Assembly: GCA_031216915.1 (NCBI GenBank) | Contig: CM062296.1 | Span: 62,361,084-62,425,083, forward strand | Direction: 5' to 3' | From: Pictodentalium vernedei | Lineage: Eukaryota; Mollusca; Scaphopoda; Dentaliida; Dentaliidae | DNA length: 64,000 bases | Shown: piece by piece, positions 11,320 through 23,157 of the stretch | Layout of the letters: each line of letters starts with the position of its first letter | How positions within the stretch are numbered: position 1 is the first letter of the stretch | The notes under the pieces: model-generated | Told to the model about the DNA's origin: nothing | The model's database searches: none | Seen by the model: only the letters and a program-made list of their open reading frames with translations | Made by a program: the position numbers and the translations under genes

Positions 11320-11680
11320 GGGGGAGCGGAGGCTCAGCAGGTAGAGGTGCAGGCTACAGGCCGAGAGAACCTCGGTTCAAATCGCACCTGCGGCAACCGC
11401 GTTGTGTCCTTTGACAAGGCACTTAAACCCGATTACCCACATGGGGGCACGGTGGCGTTGAGTACTAAGGCGTACCGCACGTCGATGGCGCACTTGTCTC
11501 CAGTCAATGCTAACCTTGCTTGTGTGGAGTTAGTATGTTGGGGAGCCTGACAGTTGCTCGCCGTTGCACATCGGTTTTCACCGGGCACTGCTGCTCCTCC
11601 ACCCATGGAACTGTCTGACACGAGGTGACCCTTGCTGTGGATGGTGTCGTTATGCACCAAAACATAAATATTAAATGAAT
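11320..11680 (+). mobile_element. SINE with tRNA-like head
   Basis: Head: GGAGCGGAGGCTCAGCAGGT (A-box-like) and GAGAACCTCGGTTCAAATCG (B-box-like). The body follows with GCGTTGTGTCC, GGGGGCACGGTGGCG and CACGTCGATGGCGCAC, then a degenerate A-rich tail. Head and body order match the copies at 23595 and 47995. Confidence 0.75.
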
Positions 11681-11711
11681 AATTATCTAACAACACGAAC
11701 CGGTAAATCTG

Positions 11712-11800
11712 CCCCCCCCCCCCTTTAAATTCGAGAACCGGGAAAATTCCCAGTTTTTACGCCGTATATATATTTTTTTTTCGGGGGGGGGGGGGGGGGG
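11712..11800. repeat. Facing poly-C and poly-G tracts
   Basis: C12 at 11712-11723 and G18 at 11783-11800 on the same strand, about 60 bp apart, so they can pair as a G:C stem. GGGAAAATTCCC also lies between them. Confidence 0.7.
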
Positions 11801-12780
11801 ACAAATACCCCAAAAAATAATACGAGAGTCGTCATTCAGAATTCTACATTGATTTAATCAGATTTGGAAGTCACCATCCACAAGCTTCACACATTCACAA
11901 TAACAACTAAAGTCCAATGATATTTGATTAGTCACACGACAAATCATTTTTACCCACTATTTTTATGTCTTCCTGAAACGTACCTCATTGAATTATTAAC
12001 AGTATCATTACGCCCGCGAAAACCCAGCACAAATGTTATATTTAATTAATAATAGTCGAAGACTATAATCAGTAAAAGGAAAAAAAAATCTAAATTAATG
12101 TTCGCACTTTCGGGAGTGAAAATTGAATTTTTCATATTTTTCCATTCCCAGTTTTGATTTCCCGGATTTCGGGACACGCCAGCAGGAATCGAAAACCTGG
12201 AATTCTTGATTCTGCATTTTACCCTAATTTCAGAAGCGATTAAGCTTACAAGTCTGTAGGAGTATGGATACAATTGTCATCATTCCCTCTATCCATTTAG
12301 ATATTAATTAGTTTGTCTCATCTTTCAGTCAAAATGTACGGGTGAGAAAGGCTAACTTAATTTCCAGTTGCCCGGATGTGGTAATGAGAAAATTTCCGGA
12401 ATGTTTTAATAGTTTTGCTTTATTATATTTTAATTGAACGTGTTTTTAAAGGAATCTAAGGATGTGCTTGAGTCTTTTTTCTGCCGCAGTATTCAATCCC
12501 TGGGACTTTACCTTCCAGTCCCAACCTCCCCCCCCCCCCCTCCCTTAGGTTGTAGACTTATTCAATGCCTTCTTAAGACCATTCTTCAATAATTTTAAAG
12601 TAAAATTGAAGCGTATAATAAGTGTAGTCTAGGGATGCAAATTATCGCTACTCTGAAAGTATTATTAGTTCTTTCTGTATAATCTTCGTCTGGTGATTGA
12701 TCAACCGATTTCATTTTTCACAATGCTGAAACATGAGCGAAATCCAACTGCAAAACGCAGGGTTTAGAAAGGCAAACGAA
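11801..12780. other. Unassigned AT-rich sequence
   Basis: No gene is recognised. A C-run of about 13 is at 12528-12541. Confidence 0.45.
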
Positions 12781-12784
12781 CAAA

Positions 12785-12788
12785 TGAT

Positions 12789-12851
<63 letters not shown>

Positions 12852-13075
12852 TACGAGTTTAAGAACACTTCCGACAACCACTGCTGCCAGGATCACCTCG
12901 TGTCGAATAGTTTTACGGATGTAGAAAGCCGAAGTGCCCTCAGGGAACAACCGGCTCCACACAAGCAATGTTAGCATTGACTGAAGACTGGTGCTCCATC
13001 GACGTGCAGTACGCTTTAGTACACAACGCAATCGTTCCCCCACGCGGGCCATCGGGATTAAGTCGCAATGAGATT
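12785..13075 (-). mobile_element. SINE copy with expanded (TTTA)n tail
   Basis: A pure ATTT array at about 12787-12853 is the reverse of the SINE's AATAAATAAATA tail, expanded to about 17 units. The body follows on the minus strand (ACCTCGTGTCG, GACGTGCAGTACGC, CCCCCACGCGGGCCATCGGG). The head is absent. Confidence 0.7.
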
Positions 13076-13205
13076 ATAAACATTGCAGTGTATTCAGACT
13101 TTTCATCCATCCATCCAACTGCAGACAACGCTACCCCTTTTAATAGTTGAGAACAGTTTTTTGCAAAGGTTGGTGACCGTCGACGCGGGGGACTGCAATC
13201 GCAAA

Positions 13206-13390
13206 AACTAATCTTCAAACTGTTCAAACTATGCCAACAAAAACATCAGCATGTGATCCCCTCGATGGAACGAGCTCTACGAACTCGATCCAATGAGGGT
13301 TCACATGATTGGGTTTTGTTGAAATATATTGAAAGAAAGACTTGTCAGTTGCTTATTTTTTAAATTACGCTAACAGATGAGGCCCGTTCG
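13206..13390. mobile_element. Partial TTAA MITE, family A' type
   Basis: Carries the core CAACAAAAACATCAGCATGT, GATGGAACGAGCTCTACGAA and the inverse arm ending GGGTTTTGTTGAAAT, matching copies at 21173 and 23158. Both termini are lost. Confidence 0.5.
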
Positions 13391-15269
13391 TTTGGTAACT
13401 CTGGATTTGTCCTATAGCTGTTGGAAATAATGTACAGGTCAATTCTGTTCACGAACTCAGCGTCGAGTTTGTTAATGCAAATTGACTTTCAGTTAATGTT
13501 TCAGTTTCATAGATATTTCGTTATTTATTTGTTGGAATGCTATCGATTTTTCTGCTTTTCTGATGTGAATAGAAATATCTTCCGCAACGACCAGTGTATA
13601 TTTGTCTGACTGGATGTGAAATATGACTTAGTAATTAATAGACAGTCGTTGGAACTAGTCTGATAGAGTTAGGAGCAATAACGAGCACTAGTAGATAGAC
13701 TTAGCTGTGTTCAGACCTATTTCGCCAGATAAGATTCATAACTTTCACTATACCGGGGCACGATGAATATTCTTTGTGTCACATGTCCCATACCCAGTAT
13801 ATTTTAGTATGCCTAAGTTTACGGATAAACAAACAACGATTCACACCAGGTCCGGAATTACGTTGTTAAAAACACCGTACTCTTTTGGTAGATCGTTCGC
13901 TTTCAAATGGCCTCAAGTGACGTGACCATTTTGCAGCACTCAGTGAAAACAAATATTGATACAAGGGTTCAAAACGCATTGCATGATATCACTGGACGAA
14001 CTGTAAACAAGGACAAGAGGTCGGGGTCCAATTGTTGTGCACGAATACATACGCAGAGCGTCACGACGTGTGCATGCGTTCGTCCATACGGCACGATTGT
14101 TAGTGCGGAAGGGCAGAACAAGGTGCAGCTTCAAGATCTATCTTCTCACGATGGCATGAGTGTCGTACTTAAGAACACATTCACACGTCGTGGCGTTATG
14201 TATTTAATACACGCCTCTTTGACATAGATTCCATAAATTTATAAAGTCAAACATCACGCAGTTCTGGCGTCTGCTTGAAATAAAAACAAAAAATAAATCT
14301 CAGGTTTGATTGGCACTGATGTGTGACAAATCGATCCGAAAACAGAAAAATATAAATAACAATTGTGTCCAAAAAGATTTTTGGTCGTACTTTTAAGAAA
14401 TTAGTAATCGTTATCTGAGAGATATTCGTTTCAAAGTCAAAACTTGAGTGTTACAAAATCACTTCCCATTTATAAAATAGTTTACCTTCGTTTAGTGGAT
14501 TTGAACAAAAATATTTACATGTTGATATTTTGATTTATCGGATGTCACAGCAGCTTCCAAATTGATCTAGTTCAGCATCCGACGTTTCGATTGGATGATT
14601 ACGAAAATGAGCGAAGTTTAGATCTTTCGACGGATCGATGACCTCAAGTGGAAAATTAGTCCGTCAAAGGAAATCCGCATAAAACACGTACTGATTTGTA
14701 AATATGGAACTGGAGGAAATGTTTAAAAAAACTGCGTACAGTTGACGCTATGTCTGGAATATTGTTGAAGTATCACGTTTTACCGTTATCAATGTGTGAA
14801 TTTAGTAACCTGAAGAATGGTCTATTTTGTGATATAGGTATAATTATGATGAAATATGTTTCTCCCCCCCCCCCCCCCCCCCCCCCCCACTGCATGTGTA
14901 ACATACGTGTGTCCCGATTGAGATCGCAGGGAGAGACAGATGTATCCCACCCCACCCACGTGACGTTGTAATTTATAACGTTATTATGACGTTATGCATA
15001 TCGTGTCAGTTTCTTGCTACCAACTAATTCATACTGACGTCATTGGAATGCAGTGTGATCAAAGTTCGACGCTCTAAAACTCTTCAACCCTCAATCTGCC
15101 ACCGTTCATAGTCGATTTCGTGGTATATATCTTTGGTATATACATAACTTGTGCATGCTTTTTCCGATGGTGTCATCAGTTTCTCAAAACAACGAACACA
15201 AAATGAGTTGATTGAATCAGCACGTGACTCCGGATTACCTCTGGCTATCGTAATCGCTGCATGTGTGTG
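13391..15269. other. Unassigned sequence with a C25 run
   Basis: No gene is recognised. A C25 run spans 14864-14888. A 106-codon plus-strand frame (13907-14227) begins MASSDVTILQ and is open throughout, but I see no domain, and it lacks supporting context such as neighbouring exons. It is not called as a gene. Confidence 0.4.
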
Positions 15270-15270
15270 T

Positions 15271-15448
15271 GGGGGGGGGGGGGGGGATCATCCTCGATGA
15301 GTCTGACGGTGGGAATGGGGAAGTCTCATCCTCGGGGAAAGATATTTGAACCAGTCCTTCAGCAAGCCTCAGGTCTGGTTCAAACATTTTGACCTTCGGG
15401 TGAGATTTCCCCATTCCCACCTCCAGACTCATCGGGGATCATAATAAT
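15271..15448. repeat. G16 run followed by a fold-back repeat
   Basis: A G16 run (15271-15286) follows a TG run. Then inverted arms GATGAGTCTGACGGTGGGAA and its partner ending CCAGACTCATCGGGGATCAT enclose GAACCAG..CTGGTTC inner arms and a ~9-bp loop. Confidence 0.65.
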
Positions 15449-15552
15449 CCTGCACAATGCAAACCATTGCACACTGTTTTATAAAGTTTATTTTATCTTA
15501 CAAAAAGAACATATTTCCACCAATACAAGTAACAACATCGAGACTCGGATAA

Positions 15553-16500
15553 ATACAGATTATCACCACAGTGTGTGTCTCCGGGAATTCAGATCAAGTC
15601 GAGTTGTAGGAACAGAACAGTATTTCCACGAGCCCGTTCGGGCGAGTCGAAATGCAATTCTGTGCCAACAACGAGACTTGATCAGAAATTCCGGAGACAC
15701 ACACTGTGGTGATGATAAATTTATCTCACAATTTTGACCACAAAATGTGTTACAAAACTATTTCAAGAGGAACTTTTTCATTTGCCTTATCGATGGAAAG
15801 ACGCAGATTGAAAAATAGAATAGCGTTCATTGATCTCCATATTGAGGCCAGTGATGACGTTACACTTCAGAGAAAATTACGGGATTCACTTTACTGAATA
15901 CTGTCTTGCGAAGTGGAGCAACTGTGTGTTTCGTCAACGTGAATTTGGTTGTTACTTTTGCAATAATTACTGGTGAATTAAATAAGCCCTCTTGGTGTAA
16001 AGGTTTATTATATTTTAAAATATGTCGTTCATCGTTTATTGAGGTGGAGTTTTCCACATTTCATAGCGAAAGCTAATCCTTTAACTTCAAGAGAGAAGCC
16101 TCGACTCGAGCGTTCAGGAAAATCCCAATAATAGGCTACAAACCAGCCCAAGATGCCGAAATGTGCACATAATTTAACTATTCGTTGAGTTAACTTCCCC
16201 AGTGATATTTTAGGGTGCCGTGCATAATAAATACGTTACAGGGCGTTTAGTTGGCAGATACAGTGTCATATACGGCTCAGAGAAAAAAAAATATTAGGTT
16301 CGGCTTCTCCTCACCTGATATTGTTTTCTCTGAAGGGAAAAACGCGAAGCGATCGAAAAATGATATTAATGCCGTTGTTTTGGCAACAGCAGAATCACGC
16401 GATTGTATCAGGGGCCCTTAATACGGATTCGGAACAAGGGCCCAGATACATTAAACTTTAGTTGCGTAACAGTGCAAAAACGCCCCGATTGTGAGATAAA
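15553..16500. mobile_element. 0.93-kb repetitive element, copy 2
   Basis: Collinear with 1724-2648, including the 160-bp inverted repeat at its left. It differs mainly by an extra ~35 bp near 16270-16315 (GGCTCAGAGAAAAAAAAATA region). The boundaries match copy 1, which supports a discrete mobile unit. Confidence 0.65.
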
Positions 16501-17659
16501 CACCTGTGTTGAGAGCACCAACCGCACGTGTGATAATTAATTCAAAAAGAGAAAATGTTTACCTGTACGCACAGAAAGATGATCAAAGATATCGAGGACA
16601 TCGTTTTTGATAACAGTAGTTAAATGGTAAATAACCAACTCAACAAAATAAATTAAACTAGATTATTATTTTATATAGGCCTATCAAGTGTTAAACAGCA
16701 ATACGTAATACCATGACGTTATGATTTTCATTCATAAAAAAAAATCAATCCATAGACAGTTTAAGATTGTCGAGAAAGGGAGGAATATTGTTAGATACAT
16801 TGGTTATTACCTGGACCTCACATCTGGGTCATATGTCATATGTCGACTCGTCCTAATGGACTCGCCGACACATATACGAGGTCTCGACTTCAAAACACAA
16901 TCTCTGAAAACCACATGTTGGTAATAACCTATATTTATTTACTGAATTGTGATGAATCGGGAAATTTGCTGGCGCCTGCAAAATGACCTGTATTTACACT
17001 TCTCCGTGCAATGCTAAATTACAAAGCAAGCGTTGTCAGCAAGTAAATTTTGAATGTATATATTAACATATTGTTTATCTTCGTGGTCACCTACTGGGCG
17101 GTCTGCGACCGGTCTTCTATAATTATGGTTCTAACATAAGATAGATTTAGGTAAGCCATTTTGTTTACATCGAAATCATTCCACCAAAGCATTCGTTGAA
17201 AGACGTAGGTCTTAAGTTTTTCATCCACCGCCTCTACCACAAATTATGGCAATACACTACTTCTACTGGTTTATATGATATCTCTGGTCGACTGCCGCCC
17301 CGAGTCACAAAGCAAACAATCAACCGACTGGTGCATGTTGCTTTCAGTGCCGTAGTTCTCAATGTTTTACAACCGGTACTTCATAGTGGTCTATACTTTT
17401 TAAATCGAGAGCTCAGAGAGGGGTGGCAGCTTTTGCGCTGTCAGAGCCACTCACACTAATTCACACCCGAAGTATACCACACTATATCAATCAACCAATT
17501 TCCGGATCACGAAAAAGCAGAGAAAGAGTCATTCAACAAAAGCGACAGCCGATTGGAAGAGTTCTTGCAGCTGTAGAAGGAAGAGAACGAGGAGAAGGCA
17601 GGGATGACAGCAACCTTTGGATAAAGAAGTGCATTTATCACTTCGTTCCAATTCGGAAT
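16501..17659. other. Unassigned sequence
   Basis: No gene is recognised. Short frames at 16721-16924 and 17196-17704 have no identifiable domain. Confidence 0.4.
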
Positions 17660-17960
17660 TTATTTATATATTTTTGGGGTTTTAACGACAGTTTCGACAG
17701 CTAGGATCACCTCATATCGGTCGGTTTTACGGGTGAAACAAGCCGGAGTACCCAGAGAGAACAATGAGCAACGCTGAGTAACTTTTAGATTCCCCAGCGT
17801 ACTAACTCCACGCAGTCAGAATTAGCATTGGTTGAAGATACGCGCCCTATCGACGTGCAGTACGCCTTAGTACACGCGTCACCGTGCCTCTACGTGGACA
17901 ATCGACATTAAGGACACAAAGCAGTTGCCCCTGGGGTGGATCGAACAGTGAACGTTTCGG
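17660..17960 (-). mobile_element. SINE copy, diverged, head lost
   Basis: Minus-strand body: GGTTTTAACGACAG, CCTCATATCGGTC, GCCGGAGTACCCAGAGAG, GACGTGCAGTACGCC. It ends within the body before the head. Confidence 0.6.
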
Positions 17961-18219
17961 TTTGAAGTCCTATTCCGAAACCGCCGAGCAACGGCGCCCC
18001 CTACCAATTCAGACTTTAGACATGGAAATGCCTCCTCCCTTTGGCTCCCGCTTGATTGATCAGCATTCTATCACGCTGGTACAGGTTTGGCATTGTTTAG
18101 GAAGGGCTAATACTCAAGTATATGACCATAATTATTACACACATTTAAGAAAACATTTTTAACTTGTAGACTGTTAAATTATTTTTCAGAGTTGATTTGA
18201 AACATTAGTTTTTATCATG

Positions 18220-18532
18220 CAGTTAAAATTAGAAGTCCTGTCACGAATAGTGCGCTTATATAGGCTTAATTGCGCGTTGGAATTGCGCGCAATTTCCATA
18301 TCGAATGGCATCCAAAGCACAGCAGGTTCTCTTGGTTACTCATAGCAAACACGTGCAATGTTTCTGCCAATGGACCTCCGGGTTACCGGAGGTCCGTTGG
18401 CTGAAACATTGCTTGTGCACAGGCCATATGTACAGAATTTGATAGCTTTACTTGGGCCATAACGCGTACATTAACGCGCATATCAACGTGCTATTTGTGC
18501 GCATTTCATGACAGGACTTCTAGTTTTAACTG
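18220..18532. mobile_element. TA-type MITE family F, copy 2
   Basis: TIRs CAGTTAAAATTAGAAGTCC and GGACTTCTAGTTTTAACTG. The palindromic core is CAATGGACCTCCGGG/CCGGAGGTCCGTTGG. The left and right arms also share GCGC-rich segments (GTGCGC..., ...GTGCGC) and ATGGCATCC. Tc1/mariner-type by its CAGT ends. Confidence 0.7.
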
Positions 18533-18755
18533 TATATGCTATGCTAGCAGGAAGTTTGAAAACTTGTGTTAATAATTAATTATTTTGTTACAACGTTTTT
18601 GCGAGAGCCCATCGGCTTTCAGAGTTGTCCAATATAGCCATGATAGTGGCATTTAGCACTCCGTCAGTTAACTGAAGTTATACTAGTGGTTGGAATGGAA
18701 TATAGGATTTAATTACCATCATAGCACAGGCCAATTAGTTCGTCGACAGTTTCCC

Positions 18756-18908
18756 TTAACCCTTTTAACACGAAAAAACGGCTTTTCGATCCACGAACAT
18801 GACACATCAAAATTTCACTGAGAGAATGTATCAGTTGGTCTTCCACCAAGTAATAAATATGGTCTCTTCCAATTGTTGCATGTCACTGGCATGGGAGATA
18901 AAGGGTTA
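18756..18908. mobile_element. TTAA MITE family C, palindrome-less derivative
   Basis: TTAACCCTTTTAACACG at the left and GGGAGATAAAGGGTTAGA at the right, with internal GGTCTCTTCCAATTG as in the copy at 59295. The GTGCAGC hairpin core is missing. Confidence 0.45.
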
Positions 18909-19033
18909 GAGAAATAGGAAGGGCATCATTCGTTCTCCTTTACTAATGAACCTACTACATTCAGCAATAATTTCTCTTGACATTTATGTGTTATTTTTTC
19001 CAGAACTTCGATCCATGTTGTAATGCCCATATA

Positions 19034-19433
19034 GGGGGCGCGGTGGCGTCGCGGTAACCGGTTCTCGTCAGATCACCGAAGTCAAGCAACGTCGAGCGCG
19101 GTTAGTAGTTGGATGGGCGACCATTTCAGCGACTGATTCGCGCTCCCGCGTTGTGTCCTTGGGCAAGGCACTTCACCCCGATTGCCTACATGGGGGCACG
19201 ATGACGCTGTGTACTAAGGCGTACTGCACGTCTATGGTGCGCATGTCTTCAACCAATCTAACCCTGCCTGTGCCGCGGTGCAGAGTTCAGAGTTACGATG
19301 TTGAAGAGCTGACAGCTGCTCGTCGTTGCTCGGTGGTTCTCTCCGGGTACTCCGGCTTCCTCCACCCGTAAAACTGTCACCGACATTATATGACTCTGGC
19401 TGTTAATGTGTCGTTAAACCCTAATTAAAAAAA
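19034..19433 (+). mobile_element. SINE with 5S rRNA-derived head
   Basis: The head (about 19066-19129) reads like the internal promoter half of 5S rRNA: GATCACCGAAGTCAAGCAAC, then GGTTAGTAGTTGGATGGGCG. From GCGTTGTGTCCTTGGGCAAG onward the body is the same as in the tRNA-headed SINEs (GACGATGACGCTGTG, CTGCACGTCTATGGTGC, CTCCGGGTACTCCGG), ending in TCGTTAAACCCTAATTAAA. This is a SINE3-like head on a shared body. Confidence 0.85.
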
Positions 19434-19460
19434 TGCCTATATAGCTGTACGGCTGGGGAA

Positions 19461-19702
19461 TTAACCCCTTCAACCCTAGTGTTATCTTCGATATCGGTTC
19501 AATGGCAGCAACGGGAAGAGATCATATTCTTTATTTTGGGGTAGGCCAATTAATATTTTCAACGTGCAGCCTTAGGGCTGCACGTTGAAAATATTGATTG
19601 GTCGACACCACATCTTCACTCAAAAGTCAACCTACTTAATGAAATTATGAAGTATCATGTTGCTGGGAAGGAAAAGCGGCCTCTGGGATTCAAAGGGTTC
19701 AA
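19461..19702. mobile_element. TTAA MITE family C, copy 1
   Basis: Left TTAACCCCTTCAACCC, right GATTCAAAGGGTTCAA (right target mutated from TTAA). Core palindrome ATATTTTCAACGTGCAGCC and its inverse. Same family as 59295-59533. Confidence 0.65.
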
Positions 19703-19829
19703 TGCTTTGTTGCAAGAGAGCTCCCATAGCTTTGAGTAGGTGTATGAATATTTGTCTCTTGTTATTTTTGTGGGTGTGAAATTGAAGCGGCAAGGGGTGG
19801 AATGAGAAAGAAACAGCACAAGTGGAATG

Positions 19830-20670
19830 TACAGATATACAGACGGATAGACGTACATATAATCAGATAGACTGACAGAGACGCTACATGTTCATAGAAC
19901 AACTACGCTGTATACTTACCTCAGAGTATTTCTGTAAATCACGAACATGTTGAGTGCTGACGTGTAGCACGTTACTGAAGTTGATGTAATTTATTATTTC
20001 ACCGCGAACAAAGATACTCTCCATGGTCATAACTATTTTATTGTTATGACGGAATGGAATGATATCCCTTAAATTTTTTGCCTCTGACGTGTCCCAATAG
20101 AAATCGAATATGATGTATATGAGGGCGTGGCAGTAGCGATTTTCACTGTGAATACATTTGTGGCTCTGCAAGTGTATAGAAATAGACCGACGGATATAGC
20201 TGTGTGTCTGGAGTATGAAGTGTTGTGTTTTAAGAGAGCTGTTCCTGACAGAGGGCACGTCTGTGTGCTGCTTCACGTAGGAAACGGTAAGAGATAGCTG
20301 GGGTAGAAACATCGCGAGTGAAATACGTTGACAGACAAATAGACAGATAGGCGTACATACAATCAGAAAGACTGACAAAGGCGCTACATGTTAATAGAAC
20401 AACTACGCTATGTACTTACCTCAGATTATTCTCGAGATGCTCGAAATAGTTGAATGCTGTCGTGTGTGACGGTGGTTGGATGTTATACTATATTATTTCA
20501 CCGCAAACAAAGATACTCTCCATTGACATAAATATTTTACTGTTATTGAATGGTGTCCCTCAACACTTCTACCTCCAACTTTTCCCGATGGACACCCACT
20601 CTGGTGTAGTATCGGCATGACAGTGCGTGGTAATTGTGACTTGTACTGTGAATGAATGTGTGATCTCGTA
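19830..20670. repeat. ~490-bp direct tandem duplication
   Basis: The block from about 19830 (GACGTACATATAATCAGATAG, GCTACATGTTCATAGAACAA) recurs from about 20345 with the same order of marks, including TTATTTCACCGC.AACAAAG. The copies have diverged noticeably. Confidence 0.65.
19920..20083 (-). CDS. Candidate internal exon, unknown protein
   Basis: On the minus strand a 164-bp open segment begins after a CAG and ends exactly at G|GTAAGTATAC, a strong 5' splice-donor match. It would encode 54 codons containing MESIFVRGEIINYINF and ending HVRDLQKYSE; the donor is in phase 0. The same segment, with an equally good donor (GTAAGTAC, exon edge 20420), exists in the tandem duplicate, where the frame carries stops. 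I do not recognise the protein. The acceptor is weak and no flanking exon is identified, so this may be a chance frame inside a repeat. Confidence 0.25.
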
Positions 20671-20817
20671 TGTGTGTGTCAATCTATCAATTTATGTGTA
20701 TGTCTCTCCGTTCATCAATATGTACGTCTTGACGTTCGTATGTTGTCTCTCTGTACAGGCTGCCATCTAGAACCTTAAGCGGTGGAAGGTGTAGCTAACC
20801 ACAGGAGTATTTCATTT

Positions 20818-20886
20818 CGTCGTGTGAGAACAATAAGGTTCTATCTTCCACTGGAAGATAGAACCTTATGGTTCTCACACGACGAA
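20818..20886. repeat. Near-perfect hairpin
   Basis: Arms CGTCGTGTGAGAAC and GTTCTCACACGACG enclose AAGGTTCTATCTTCCA and its inverse, with almost no loop. Confidence 0.75.
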
Positions 20887-21172
20887 TTCTTTTGCTATTC
20901 AGAGTTTACTTGACTGGTAGTTTCTTTCTTCTGAAGCGCTAAGATCAATTGAGTGGACTTTTCGTCCGATAGAAAAGCTTATGTAAGAAAACAACAATGA
21001 TACACTTGAAGCCCAATCAAACATTCTACTGATGGACAACTGTCAAATTAATTTTGGATCGAAAAATTCACCCGCTTAGTGTTTACTATAAATCTACTCT
21101 CCACGCCTTATATCTATTATCGACGTATTTATGGGAAACGGCTCTGTCTGTCCAACACCATTTATCTAATTT

Positions 21173-21406
21173 TTAACTCTCTACCCGACGAATCGGCCAA
21201 CAACGTCCGCATAATATGCAAATTCAGCAATTGAAAAAAACATTTTTTTTCAAAAATGTCAACAAAACCATATCATGTGCTCGCCGAGCTCGTTCCAGTG
21301 AGGGGGTCACATGATATGGGTTTGTTGATTTTTTATCCAAAATAAATTAAAGAGTGATATTTAAAATAATAAATTTTGATACCGTCTGAGTTGGGTAAAG
21401 GGTTAA
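21173..21406. mobile_element. TTAA MITE family A', copy 1
   Basis: TTAA at 21173-21176 and 21403-21406; ends CTCTCTACCCGACGAATCGG and GAGTTGGGTAAAGGG. The core CGCCGAGCTCGTTCCAG sits between ACAAAACCATATCATGTG and its inverse; the left half of the innermost palindrome is partly deleted. It shares the GAGCTCGTTCC core and GGGTAAAGGG end with family A but has different interior sequence. Confidence 0.7.
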
Positions 21407-21448
21407 TATTATCAGTATTAGCTCACCCAGTCCTCTATCTAAACAGTA

Positions 21449-21765
21449 CAGTTAAAACTAGAAGTCCTGTCACCACGAACTGTGCGCTTATCCAGGCTTA
21501 TTTGCGCGTAAGAATTGCGCGTAACTGCCATATCGAACGGCATCCAAAGCACGGCAAGTTCTCCTGGTTCCTCATATTAAACACAAGCAATGTTTCAGCC
21601 AATGGACGTCCGGGTTACCCGGAGATCCATTGGCTGAAACATTGCTTGTGCACAGGCCATATGGACAGAATTGCATAGCCTTACAATGGCCAAAACGCGT
21701 AGAGTAACGCGCAGATCGACGTATTATTTGTGTGCACTTCATGACAGGACTTCTAGATTTAACTG
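21449..21765. mobile_element. TA-type MITE family F, best copy
   Basis: Direct TA flanks (21447-21448 and 21766-21767). TIRs CAGTTAAAACTAGAAGTCC and GGACTTCTAGATTTAACTG continue into CTGTCA/TGACAG. The core palindrome is GCCAATGGACGTCCGGG with its inverse, extended by AAACA.AAGCAATGTTTCA. This copy defines the TA target and makes a Tc1/mariner assignment reasonable. Confidence 0.8.
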
Positions 21766-22096
21766 TAGTAAGAAACAACTGATCTAGCATTTTTCTTGTG
21801 TAGTTTTGTTTCAGTAGGAATCAGTGAGGATCGGCTTTAGCACATTACTTCTCTTATCGACTCTCCCTTGAAAATTGAGTCCCCCTTTCCCATGTCTGAT
21901 ATCTACGCTTTAGAATGAACCGATTCACCCCCGCACTAACATAAGATGGCCGATTGGGACTGTGGCGTTGTAAACCTGATTCCATCTACATCATTAAGTC
22001 ATGCCTTCATCGCATTGGTGACGATGTTGGAATATCTTATTAGAATGGCCCTGCCCCCACAGTAAGGTGTACCTTGCTGTTTCAGATGATGCACCA

Positions 22097-22608
22097 CACT
22101 GCAAAAAATATAGGTCCTCTTTACAACCAAAACTGGTTCTAATCTTGTTCCTGAGATGGAACCAGTTCTGTTTAAACAGTATTTATTTCAAATCAAATAA
22201 ATTTATTAAGTTTAACATTAAATATTAACAGAATTAAACATAAATTGAGGGGGTTTCAGCCGTAAGTTTAGAGCTCATACGAGATTGTCTCAAATCATTA
22301 TTAAGCAAAGGAGATATGAACAGTTGGCATATAGAACCAGTTTTGGTTCTGTACAGAACCCAAACTGGTTCGATATGCCAACTGTTCATATCTCCTTTGT
22401 TTCAAAATGTTTGGCGACTGCGTTGAATAAGCTCCAAGTTTACTGCTGAATCTACTTCAGTTCATGTAATATTCTGTTAAAACTGAATGCTAATCTTGGT
22501 AAATTTATTTGATTTGAAATAAATACTGTTTAAACAGATTTGGTTCCATCTCAGGGACAAGATTAGAACCAGTTTTGGTTCTAAAGAAAACCTATATTTT
22601 TTGCAGTG
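22097..22608. mobile_element. Long-TIR fold-back element with inner palindrome
   Basis: About 110-bp terminal inverted repeats begin CACTGCAAAAAATATAGG and include AACCAAAACTGGTTCTAATC, GTTTAAACAG and ATTTCAAATCAAATAAATTT. A second palindrome sits in the middle (22306-22398; AAAGGAGATATGAACAGTTG and its inverse) and reuses the motif AACCAGTTTTGGTT found in the TIRs. No coding sequence. The superfamily is unclear; the flanking duplication is at most CA. Confidence 0.75.
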
Positions 22609-23157
22609 CAAGACAATTTAATTCTCGTTTACAAAAACGTTCTCCTAAGAAATTGACTGACAAATTTTCGCGCTAGCAAGAACGTGGTTGTAGAATTTGT
22701 TGAAATATATTTGATGACAGTCAATGGCTTTCACAAGAGCCGGGATTCAGCGTAATAATCAGCCATTTCGTTACGTTTAGAAATTGCATAATTATAATTC
22801 TCCCCCCTTTATTCCTCAACTCACGCAGTTTTAAGCCTTACTTGAAGTAAAAATTGTTTTTTACGAAAGTATTGATCGCTTGTTTGTTCTTCTCATTATG
22901 TACACTGTGGGCCTAACACTGTTTCAACAAAAATTGTGTACAAATAGTGTAAGGTCTTCGGGCTATACTGCAGTTCTGAAAACAGGCAAGCGACATAAAC
23001 TAACAATGTCAGTCCAATTGTGCCAATACTTACAAGAAGCAACCAGTCCATATTATATGTCAGTGCTACTCTCGGTCACATATAGAAAAGTGTCTCCAGA
23101 GTTACCATTTTCCCGAGAGTTTTCGGTTTCTCGATGCATCGTTCTCGCGATAGCTTT
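22609..23157. other. Unassigned sequence
   Basis: No gene is recognised. The 93-codon frame at 22880-23161 (plus) runs into the next MITE and has no identifiable domain. Confidence 0.4.

Noticed and set aside
12733..12924. Frame encoding an IYLF repeat
   Set aside because: Translation of the (TTTA)n SINE tail.
13907..14227. 106-codon plus-strand frame
   Set aside because: Fully open but without recognisable domain, splice context or conservation evidence; left as unassigned.
19066..19129. A true 5S rRNA gene
   Set aside because: Only the internal part is present and it is fused to a SINE body.
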